Source of the DNA: CAVRZY01 sp963725415
Lineage (GTDB): Bacteria > Acidobacteriota > Terriglobia > Bryobacterales > Bryobacteraceae
Assembly (NCBI GenBank): GCA_963725415.1
Contig: CAVRZY010000192.1
Location: 1-62,489, forward strand
Reading direction: 5' to 3'
DNA: 62,489 bases
Shown here: one piece after another, positions 16,397-24,652 of the stretch
How the letters are laid out: the number at the start of each line of letters is the position of its first letter
How positions within the stretch are numbered: the first letter of the stretch is position 1
Notes under the pieces: generated by a model
Told to the model about the DNA's origin: nothing
Databases searched by the model: none
The model's input: only the letters and a program-made list of their open reading frames with translations
Translations under genes and position numbers: made by a program

Positions 16397-17963
16397 TCAG
16401 GCGATTTTCTCCCCCACCGCCTTGGCCTGCAAGAACAGCAGCAGGTAGTCCGGGCCGCCCGCCTTCGAATCCGTGCCGGACATGTTGAAGCCGCCGAAGG
16501 GGTGCGCGCCGACCATCGCTCCGGTGCACTTGCGATTGATGTACAGGTTTCCAACGAAAAAGCGCTGCTTCGCCTGCTCCATCTTCTGGCGGTTGCGGGT
16601 GAAGACGGACGCCGGTCAGGCCGTACTCGGAATTGTTGGCCAGCTCGAGCGCGTGCTCGAAATCCCTGGCCCGGGTGATCGCGAGCACCGGCCCGAAAAC
16701 CTCTTCCTGGAAGATCCTGGCTTCGGGCGGGACATCGGCAATGATGGTGGGCTGGATGAAGTAGCCCCGGCCTTCAGCCGGGCCGCCGCCTGTGATCAGC
16801 CGCCCCTCCCGCTTTCCGATCTCGATGTAGCTAAGAATCGACCGCCGAGCGCTCTCGTTGATCACCGGCCCCAGGTAATTATCCGGGTCCTCCGCCGGCC
16901 CGACCTTCAAGGCCTCGGCCTTGGTCTTCAGCCGGGCCAGAAACTCCTCGTAGATGGCTTCATCCACGATGGCGCGCGAGCAGGCCGAGCATTTCTGCCC
17001 CTGATATCCGAAGGCCGAAACCAGTACGCCGCTCACCGCCAGGTCCAGTTCGCACTCGCGATCGACAATGATGGCGTCTTTGCCGCCCATTTCCGCAATC
17101 ACGCGCTTGATCCAGATCTGGCCCGGCTGCGGCCTGGCCGCTAGCTCGTTGATGCGCAGACCGACCTCCTTGGAGCCGGTGAAGCAGATAAAGCGCGTCC
17201 TAGGGTGCCGCACCAGCACATCGCCCACCACCGATCCGCTGCCCGTCAGCAGGCAGCAGCTTCGCTGCGGGAACCCGGCTTCCAGGAGCACCTCGACAAA
17301 CCTGGCGGCGATGGTCGGCGTGTCGCTGGACGGCTTCAACACCACGCTGTTGCCCGTCACCAGCGCTGCCGTGGTCATGCCCACCAGGATGGCCAGCGGA
17401 AAATTCCAGGGCGGGATGACGACGCCGGCGCCCAGCGGCAGGTAGGCCAGTTCGTCCCGTTCTCCCGGCAACTGCACCATGGCGTGCCATCCGCTGAGGC
17501 GCAGCATCTCACGCGCGTAGTACTCGCAGAAGTCGATTGCCTCGGAGACGTCCGCCTCCGCCTCCGGCCAGGTCTTCCCGGCCTCGCACACCAGCCAGGC
17601 GTCGAATTCCAGCTTGCGCTGGCGAAGGATTTCCGCCGTGCGCAGCAGCATCCGGATACGCTCTTCCGCGGGCGTCGAACTCCACTCGGGGAAGAAGGAA
17701 TAGGCCGCCTCGACGGCCCGGCGGGCCAGCTCCGGCGTGCCCTTCTGGTGAATCCCGACTACCTGCTGCGGATCGGACGGATTGCGCGAGATCAGCTTCT
17801 CTTCGGTCCCGACAGCAGCGCCGGTGATCGCCAGCTCATATTCGCGCCCGAACTCGGAGCGCACCTTTTGAAGCGCCTGCTCCATGGCGCGGCGATTCTC
17901 CGGCGTCGAAAAGTCGCTGTACGGCTCGTTGCGAAAGGCCGGCAGGCTCTCGAGTGCGCTCAT
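16397..17963 (-). CDS. pruA: 1-pyrroline-5-carboxylate dehydrogenase (frameshifted near 16607)
   Basis: The enzyme oxidises L-glutamate-gamma-semialdehyde to glutamate with NAD+ in proline breakdown. Typical aldehyde-dehydrogenase motifs are present: PPWNFPLAI near 180, FTGSKEVG near 265, EMGGKDAIIVD, the catalytic cysteine in GQKCSACSR near 327, and EEVFGPVLA. After SEYGLTG the frame shifts by one base; the correct end (KQRFFVGNLYINRKCTGAMV, then HPFGGFNMSGTDSKAGGPDY) continues in another frame to the stop at 16397. This is a sequencing error or a recent mutation, since everything else is intact. It starts 6 bp after the YtxH gene and is probably co-transcribed with it. Confidence 0.85.
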
Positions 17964-17969
17964 GGTCTC

Positions 17970-18231
17970 TCAGACGCCGACCGCCTTGCGGCCACGCTCG
18001 AGCAGATCCGCCGCCTCGGAGGCCACCTGGGCGCCCTTCTTGTAGATGTCCCGGCCTTTTTCCAGCACTCGCTCACCGGTCTCCGACAGCGTCCCTCCGA
18101 CGTCCACGGCTTTCTTGCGCAGGTAGCGCCGCGTCTCTTCTCCGGATTGGGGCGCGTAGAGCAAGCCGACTCCAGCGCCCAAAGCAGCTCCTATGAAGAA
18201 CCACAACCACTTCTCACCGTTCTTAGCCATG
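17970..18231 (-). CDS. YtxH-domain protein
   Basis: An 86-residue protein with an N-terminal hydrophobic helix rich in glycine (WFFIGAALGAGVGLLYAPQSG), followed by the conserved EETRRYLRKKA and a long amphipathic helix. This is the YtxH pattern found in stress-related and gas-vesicle-type small membrane-associated proteins. The start was taken at MAKNGEKW; an upstream in-frame ATG at 18251 is possible. It precedes pruA by 6 bp on the same strand. Confidence 0.75.
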
Positions 18232-18297
18232 ATTCTGTTTGTCCTCTTCATCTATTCTACCCCGCGCCATGGCCCGCAACCGCGATATCCTGGAACA

Positions 18298-18804
18298 ATG
18301 GCTCTCGAAAGCGAACTGGTGACCGTTTATCGATCTGCCGATCCCGATGCCGAGGAGCAGGCCAACACGGCGCTGGACCTGCTGCGCCAGGCCGGCCTGC
18401 GGGCCGAGTTGTTCAATGAGCAAGACCCGGGAGTGCCGATAGGCGCCTACGAGGTCCGTGTGCCGCCGTCGCAAGTGCGCGAGGCAGAGCGGCTGATCGA
18501 GGCCCCCCAGCCAGAGCCGCTTTGGGAACCAGTGGATCCCTCGCACGATCTGGACATGGCGCCCGTGTTCGCCTCCGACGCCCACAACGCCGAGATGCTG
18601 GCCACCGAAGTCCGCAACGTTCTGGAGGCCTTCGGGATTCCCGCGGTGCTGGTGGGCAGCGCCCAAATCCCCAGCCTGCCTGTGGAAGTCCGGGTCCCTA
18701 AAGCCCGTCTGGAGGAAGCGCGCCAGGTCCTGGCGGAGGCCGAAGCCTCCGGCCCAGCCGCCGCCGAAGAAGCTGAACGCCAGTCTGAGGAAGAAATCAT
18801 TTAA
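18298..18804 (+). CDS. DUF2007-type putative signal-transducing protein
   Basis: A 168-residue acidic soluble protein with two similar halves. The first (ELVTVYRSADPDAEEQANTA ... AYEVRVPPSQVREAERLIE) and the second (DMAPVFASDAHNAEMLATEV ... PVEVRVPKARLEEARQVLAE) each match the short ferredoxin-like DUF2007 fold. The biochemical role is unknown. The 3' end overlaps the end of comEC on the other strand by 8 bp. Confidence 0.7.
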   Translation: MALESELVTVYRSADPDAEEQANTALDLLRQAGLRAELFNEQDPGVPIGAYEVRVPPSQVREAERLIEAPQPEPLWEPVDPSHDLDMAPVFASDAHNAEMLATEVRNVLEAFGIPAVLVGSAQIPSLPVEVRVPKARLEEARQVLAEAEASGPAAAEEAERQSEEEII

Positions 18805-21348
18805 GCCGCAGGCGGCGGCCGTCGGTGCGTACCGTGACCAACCCACCCAGGTCCGTGCGCAGCACTGCCACCCGGCGCTCCCGCAACCGCTCGATTACCT
18901 CCCGGTGCGGGACACTGTAAGAGTTCTCGAACCCCGCCGAGATCACCGCCAGGGCCGGCCTCGCCAGGTCCAGGAAGGGCCCGCCGCTGGAGGTCCTGCC
19001 CCCGTGATGAGCAACCTTGAGGACCTCGGTCTTGCCGACCAGCCCGCGGGCCACCAGCTCGGACTCGACTTGCCGCTCGATATCACCCGTCAGAAGGAAC
19101 GAATGGCCTCCATAGGACAAGCGGAGGACCAGCGAGTCGTTGTTCTGCGGCTCTGGGGCCGGCTCGTAGTCGGGCAGCGGCGCCAGCACCTCCACCTGCG
19201 CGCCGCCGTACGGAAACCTCCGCCCCGCGCGCATCGGGACCACCTTGACGCCCTGCCGCCACGCACGCTGGCGCAGGGCTGCCCACCCGGGCGCCTGCTC
19301 CGGAATCGCTCCCGTCCACAGTTCCTTGGGATGGAAGTTGTCGATCAGGGCGGCCAGGCCGTCCATGTGGTCTTCGTGCGCATGCGACAGCGCAACCACG
19401 TCCAGCCGCTGGATGGACCGGCTCCATAGGTAGGGAGAGACAACGTCTTCCCCGATGTCCAGCCGCGGCTTCGTCCGACGGCCAAAAGTCGGGATCCCGC
19501 CGCCATCCAAGACCATCAGCTTTCCTTGGGGGAACGCCAGCAGCAGGCTCTCGCCCTGCCCCACGTCGATGGCCGTCAGCTCCAGCGTCCCCCGCTCCAC
19601 CTTGGGCGGAAACGGGTGCCACACTATGAGCGCTAGTAACGCCACCAGCATCGTACTCACCGCAAAGACGCTGAGGACGCGGAGCGGGCGCAGAGAAACA
19701 CTCTGATTGATTTTCCTCTGCGTAGTCTTCGCGCCCTTTGCGTCTCTGCGGTTAAACAGCGCCGCGGCGATCACGGCGGCCGTGAAGGCAATCGCCAGCC
19801 ACAAAGGCGGATCCGGAATCCGCCAGCCCGGCTCCCAGCGCACGTGCCACTCCGCCACTCGTTCCGATGCCGTCAGCAGCCAGCCCGCCACCACCGCCGC
19901 AGCACCCCACCCCGTAAAGATCGCCACAAACCCCACCGGCACCACCAGAGACATCAGGGGAACGATCAGCACGTTTGCCGACAGCCCGGTCAGCGAGAGG
20001 CGATGGAAATAGATCGCCATCGGCAGCACCAGCCCAATCTGCACCATGGCCGAGACGATCACCAGGTCGTACGCATAGAAGAAGATCCGCAGCCCAGCCG
20101 CAAGTGCGGCCAGCACCCAGCGCAAAGGAATTCGCGTCCACAGAGTGACCGTCTCAGCCAGCAAGCGGAGCTCGAGCCGGAAGTGCGCCACGCGCGGCGC
20201 CAGGTGGGGGTCGCGATCCACATCCGCCAGGCCCCTGAGCCCCCACGCCAGCGGCGCCGAGGTCCGCTCCAGCAGCGGCACAGCCAACGTGCCGATGGCG
20301 GCCACCGACAGGAAGGTGAGCTGAAAACTGGCTTCGAACATCTGCTCCGGATCCGCCACAATGAAGCCGATCGCCACCACGGCCAGCAGATTCAGCAGTT
20401 GCCCGCGCCGGTAGAAATAGCGCACGACGACGTAAAGCGTGAACCCGGCCGCCGCGCGAACCACGGGCGCCTGCCCGCCGGACACCAGCGCATACAGCCA
20501 GGCTGCCAGCGTGGTCGCGGTTAGGGCGAAACTCTCTGGCACAAGGCAGATCCGCAACAGGAACAAGAAAAAAGCCGCCAGCACCGTCACATGCAGCCCG
20601 GAGATCACTAGGGCGTGGTAGGTTCCGGTGCGGCGAAAATCCTCCGTCCACACCTTCTCCAGCTTGGAGGAGTCCCCTATCAGAATCGCCTGCATCATCG
20701 CTGTCCGGTAGGAATCCCCTCGATAGAGCCGCTCCAGCCGCTCCAACGCCGCGCCCCGCGCCGCGAAGATCACGCTCCAGAAGCGCGACCCACACTCCCC
20801 CTCCAGTACCCGAATTGCCGTTCCCCGCGGCACTGAGGCCGTCCAGTAGACGTTCTGCCGGGCCTGATAGCGCGCGTAGTCGAACGACCCGGGGTTCCTG
20901 AAATTCTGCATCCGGCGCACGCGCGCTTCCAGCTCGACCCGTTGCCCGTACCGCAGCGCCGGCGCCCGCTCACCCTCCGCCAGATACAAGTTCACCCGCG
21001 CCCGCGCCCCCGGTTCAAGCTCCACCACGAACTGCTCGCGATTCTCGAAGAACACCGGCGGCTCGACCACGCAGCCCCCCAGGATGACGATCTCCCGCGC
21101 CTCCGCATCCAGCTCCGGCGGCGGGCCGGGGCGGTGCGCGATTTCGACCAGAGCCCCGCGCCCCACAACCCCGCCAGGCAGCACAGCATGGCCGCCCGCC
21201 GCGTGCTCTTCCAGTACGCAAACACCGTGAGCACAAACAGCCCCGCCACCAGGCCGAGCAGCTCGCGGGTTTCGAACCCCGCCACCCGCGCCGCCAGCAC
21301 TCCCCCCGCCAGCGCGACAAGCGGCGCAAGTAGTGGCACACGCACCAT
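18797..21348 (-). CDS. comEC: ComEC/Rec2 DNA-uptake channel protein (one frameshift)
   Basis: The inner-membrane channel protein of natural transformation, about 850 residues. The order is N-terminal hydrophobic DUF4131 region (VRVPLLAPLVALAGGVLAAR), competence domain with many membrane helices (RRTGTYHALVISGLHVTVLA), and a metallo-beta-lactamase domain. The last has AIDVGQGESLLLAFP, HAHEDHMDG and HHGGRTSSG. The true start MVRVP at 21348 is in a different frame from the rest; the frame changes once at about 21140-21170. A dispersed repeat is embedded in frame between the membrane and lactamase parts (about 19647-19755). Confidence 0.85.
19647..19755. repeat. Dispersed repeat embedded in comEC
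   Basis: On the minus strand this encodes RRDAKGAKTTQRK and SLRPLRVLSVFAVST, made of wording (CGCAGAGACGCAAAGG, CTCTGCGCCCGC) that elsewhere in this window is intergenic (4740-4795, 24590-24620). It has been accepted in frame, adding about 35 residues between two ComEC domains. Confidence 0.5.
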
Positions 21349-21389
21349 ACCTGGAATATAGTGGGCCGCAGCACGGTAAAATCACACCT

Positions 21390-22676
21390 ATGAAAGGATT
21401 CGCTATCCTGCTAGTGGCCATGGCCGCCGCCGCTCAGACCAACTACGACCTGCTCCTGAAGGGCGGGCACGTCATCGACCCCAAGAACAAGACCAGCGCC
21501 CGCAAGGATGTGGCCATCCGCGACGGTAAGATCGCCGAGGTGGCCGACGACATCGCCGCCACAAAGGCTCACAAGGTGGTGGACGTTTCCTCCCTCTACG
21601 TGACCCCGGGGCTGGTGGATATCCACGTCCACGTCTACGCCGGCACCGGCATGCGCAACGCCTACTCGGGCGATCTCAGCGTCTACCCCGACCCCTTCAC
21701 CTTCCGCACCGGCGTCACCACCGTGGTCGATGCCGGCAGCTCCGGCTGGCGCAACTTCCCGGACTTCAAAGACCGCGTCATCGACCGTTCCCGCACCCGC
21801 GTCCTGGCCATGCTCAACATCGTCGGCCGCGGCATGGGCGGCGGCAAAATCGAGCAGGACACCTCTGACATGGACGCCCAGGCCACCGCCGAGCAGGCCC
21901 GCCGCTACCCCGGCTTGGTGGTCGGCATCAAGACCGCCCACTACTCCCCGCCCGATTGGATCGCCGTTGACCGCTCCGTCGAGGCCGCCACCCTGGCTAA
22001 CCTCCCCGTAATGGTCGATTTCGGCAGCTTCCGTCCGGAGCGCCCCTTCCAAGACCTGGTCTTGAAGCACCTTAGGCCGGGCGACATTTATACCCACGCC
22101 TACCTGGCCATGGTGCCTTGGCTGGACGACGACGGCCGCGTCCTGCCCTACCTGTTCGAGGCCCGCAAGCGCGGCGTCATCTTCGACGTGGGCCACGGCG
22201 GGGGCAGTTTCATCTGGCGCCACGCGGTGCCGGCCATCCGCCAGGGCTTTCTGCCCGACTCCATCTCCACCGACCTTCACGTCGGCAGCATGAACGCCGG
22301 CATGAAGGACATGCTCAACGTCGTTTCTAAGTTCCTGAACCTGGGCCTCTCCCTCGATGACGTGATCGCGCGCTCCACCTGGAACCCGGCCCGCGAAATC
22401 AAGCGCGAGGACTTGGGCCACCTCTCCGTCGGCGCCCCCGCCGATATCACCGTGCTGCGCCTCGAAAAAGGAAACTTCGGCTTCGTGGACTCCTACGGCG
22501 CCCGCATGAACGGCACGCAAAGGCTCACCTGCGAGCTGACCATCCACGACGGCCGCGTGGTCTGGGACCTCAACGGCCTCACCCGCCAGGATTGGGACAA
22601 GCTGGGCAAGTACAACGCCCAGGGCGACCCCCGCTGGGACGGCATGCTCAGCGGCGCCCTCCGGGCGCGGAAGTGA
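21390..22676 (+). CDS. Secreted amidohydrolase/deacetylase-family metallohydrolase
   Basis: A 428-residue member of the amidohydrolase superfamily. A short signal peptide (MKGFAILLVAMAAAAQ) precedes the LLKGGHVIDPKN entry strand. Metal ligands are seen in VDIHVHVY near 82, a probable carboxylated Lys in GIKTAHYS, His in IYTHAYL, His in DVGHGGG and Asp in SISTDLHVG near 293. The pattern fits the dihydroorotase-like group annotated as amidohydrolase/deacetylase metallohydrolases, which act on small N-acyl or cyclic amide substrates. ATG 21390 was chosen for the signal peptide. It is divergent from comEC, with about 40 bp between starts. Confidence 0.8.
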   Translation: MKGFAILLVAMAAAAQTNYDLLLKGGHVIDPKNKTSARKDVAIRDGKIAEVADDIAATKAHKVVDVSSLYVTPGLVDIHVHVYAGTGMRNAYSGDLSVYPDPFTFRTGVTTVVDAGSSGWRNFPDFKDRVIDRSRTRVLAMLNIVGRGMGGGKIEQDTSDMDAQATAEQARRYPGLVVGIKTAHYSPPDWIAVDRSVEAATLANLPVMVDFGSFRPERPFQDLVLKHLRPGDIYTHAYLAMVPWLDDDGRVLPYLFEARKRGVIFDVGHGGGSFIWRHAVPAIRQGFLPDSISTDLHVGSMNAGMKDMLNVVSKFLNLGLSLDDVIARSTWNPAREIKREDLGHLSVGAPADITVLRLEKGNFGFVDSYGARMNGTQRLTCELTIHDGRVVWDLNGLTRQDWDKLGKYNAQGDPRWDGMLSGALRARK

Positions 22677-22751
22677 CGTGCACAACGTCAACCAACGCCC
22701 GCCAAGGACAGAACGCTGCGCAGTGATACCATACCCCGCAGGAGACAAGAC

Positions 22752-24101
22752 GTGAGCGCCGCACCCCTTTTCTTGCTGATTTCCGTCGCCCTCGCGGCCA
22801 GCTACGCCGCCGATCGCCCGCCCGCCTTCCCGGGCGCTGAGGGTTTCGGCTCAAAGACGCCGGGCGGCCGGGGCGGCAAGGTCATCCTGGTCAGCAACCT
22901 CAACGACTCGGGCCCCGGCAGTTTCCGCGCCGCCTGCGAGGCCAAAGGGCCGCGCATCGTGGTCTTCCGCGTCAGCGGGCTCATCGATCTCAAGACAGCC
23001 ATCGTGGTCAACGAGCCCTTCATCACCATTGCCGGGCAGACCACCCCCGGCGATGGCATCTGCCTCCGCCGTCACGGCCTCGTTGTCCAGACCCACGATG
23101 TCATCGCCCGGTTCCTGCGCAGCCGCCCGGGCGATCTCTCCGGCAAAGAGGTGGACGCCATCTCAATCGGCGGCGACAGCCACAACGTGATCCTGGATCA
23201 CTGCTCGGCCGGCTGGTCGGTGGACGAATGCCTCTCCCCCAGCGGCGCCATCGCCGATATCACCGTCGAGTGGTGCCTCATCGCCGAGGGCTTGAATCAC
23301 AGCGTGCACCACAAGGGCGCGCACGGCTACGGCTCGCTGGTCCGCGCCATCGGCGGCGTCTCCCTCCACCACAACCTCTGGGCGCACAACACCGCCAGGA
23401 ATCCGCGCCTGGGCGACAACTACAACAAGCCGCCTTTCCCCACCTTCGACTTCCGCAACAACGTCATCTACAACTACGGCGGCATCTGTAGCGGCATGAC
23501 CGGCGACATCCTCAGCGTCAACTATGTCGCCAACTACATCAAGGCGGGACCCAGCAGCAACCGCCAGCGCGGCCTCATCGTATTCACCACCGAGGCTGAC
23601 GCGAAGTACTACATCGCTGACAACTTCGTCGAAGGCCGCCCCGACCTCACCGCCGGCAACAGCAAGATGTTCGACCGCACCCAGCTCAAGGGCCGCAAGC
23701 TGGTCACCTTGATGAGCGAGCCGTTCCCCGTCCCGAAGGTCAGTGCCGCTTCCGCGCAGGCCGCATACCCGGCGGTGCTGGCTGGCGCGGGTGCCAGCCT
23801 TCCCGTTCGCGATGCGGCCGATGAACGTATCATCGCCGAGGTGAGGAACGGCACCGGCGCTATCATCGACTCGCAGTGGGAGGTGGGCGGCTGGCCGGTG
23901 TATCGCTCAAAACGGCCGCCCGCCGACACAGACCGCGATGGCATGCCGGACGCCTGGGAAAAGGCCCACGGCCTGAACCCGGACGATCCCTCGGACGCCA
24001 CGGCCGATCGCGACGGGGACGGCTACACTAACCTCGAGGAGTACATCAACGAGCTTGCCACAGGCGCCCCGCAGCCCCGAAAATCGAACCTGAGGAAGTA
24101 G
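22752..24101 (+). CDS. Secreted pectate lyase-like protein
   Basis: A 449-residue exported protein starting at GTG 22752 after GCAGGAGAC. A signal peptide is followed by FPGAEGFGSKTPGGRGGKVI and RVSGLIDL, then the right-handed beta-helix pattern IDNCSA-type turns (VILDHCSAGWSVDEC, EWCLIAEGLNHSVHH). These are characteristic of polysaccharide lyase family 1-like proteins. The C-terminus has a calcium-binding type-3 repeat pair (DTDRDGMPDAWEKAHGLNP, DRDGDGYTNLEEYIN). The protein probably cleaves pectin-type polygalacturonate outside the cytoplasm; the exact catalytic Arg was not assigned. Confidence 0.82.
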   Translation: MSAAPLFLLISVALAASYAADRPPAFPGAEGFGSKTPGGRGGKVILVSNLNDSGPGSFRAACEAKGPRIVVFRVSGLIDLKTAIVVNEPFITIAGQTTPGDGICLRRHGLVVQTHDVIARFLRSRPGDLSGKEVDAISIGGDSHNVILDHCSAGWSVDECLSPSGAIADITVEWCLIAEGLNHSVHHKGAHGYGSLVRAIGGVSLHHNLWAHNTARNPRLGDNYNKPPFPTFDFRNNVIYNYGGICSGMTGDILSVNYVANYIKAGPSSNRQRGLIVFTTEADAKYYIADNFVEGRPDLTAGNSKMFDRTQLKGRKLVTLMSEPFPVPKVSAASAQAAYPAVLAGAGASLPVRDAADERIIAEVRNGTGAIIDSQWEVGGWPVYRSKRPPADTDRDGMPDAWEKAHGLNPDDPSDATADRDGDGYTNLEEYINELATGAPQPRKSNLRK

Positions 24102-24111
24102 GCCTCGGCGA

Positions 24112-24585
24112 ATGCCTGAAGAAGACGACCGCCCAAGGCAGGTCGAGTTCTGGGAAGAGGAAGCCCGCAAGGAGCATACGGAACTGCGCAAGCACGCCGT
24201 GCGCCTGGGCTTGGCCTTCGCGGGGCTTTGCGCCGGCGTGATCTTCGCCGTGTGGTGGGCCAGCTCCGCGCTGCATTTCTCCTCCTCCCGCGTCACCCAG
24301 TCCACCCCGCCCACTTACAAAGTCTCCGGCACGGTGCGGGAGGCCAGCTCCGGCGCCCCGGTTCCCTGGGCGGAGATCGCCGACGATCCTGCCGGCCAGC
24401 CGCCGCTCTTCCACACCACCGCCGACCGCTACGGCGCCTTCGAGTTACTGACCATCGCCGAACCTCATCAAATCCGCGTCTCCGCGTTTGGCTACAAACC
24501 CAAGACACTTCGAGTCGGCAAAGCCTGGTTTCGCTGGATGCCTTCCGGTTCCGAACAGCTCGACGTGACGCTGCAACCGGAATAG
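24112..24585 (+). CDS. Membrane-anchored carboxypeptidase-regulatory-like domain protein
   Basis: 157 residues. A charged cytoplasmic N-terminus (EEEARKEHTELRKHAVRL) leads into one membrane helix (GLAFAGLCAGVIFAVWW). After it comes an extracytoplasmic beta-sandwich (YKVSGTVREASSGAPVPWAE ... ADRYGAFELLTIAE) of the CarboxypepD-regulatory type. It begins 10 bp after the pectate lyase gene and is probably in the same transcript. The function is unknown, likely carbohydrate or protein binding at the envelope. Confidence 0.6.
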   Translation: MPEEDDRPRQVEFWEEEARKEHTELRKHAVRLGLAFAGLCAGVIFAVWWASSALHFSSSRVTQSTPPTYKVSGTVREASSGAPVPWAEIADDPAGQPPLFHTTADRYGAFELLTIAEPHQIRVSAFGYKPKTLRVGKAWFRWMPSGSEQLDVTLQPE

Positions 24586-24652
24586 TGCCCCCTCTGCACC
24601 TCTGCCTCTCTGCGGTGAATGCCCTGCCCGTAGTTGTGCTATAAGTTCGGGC

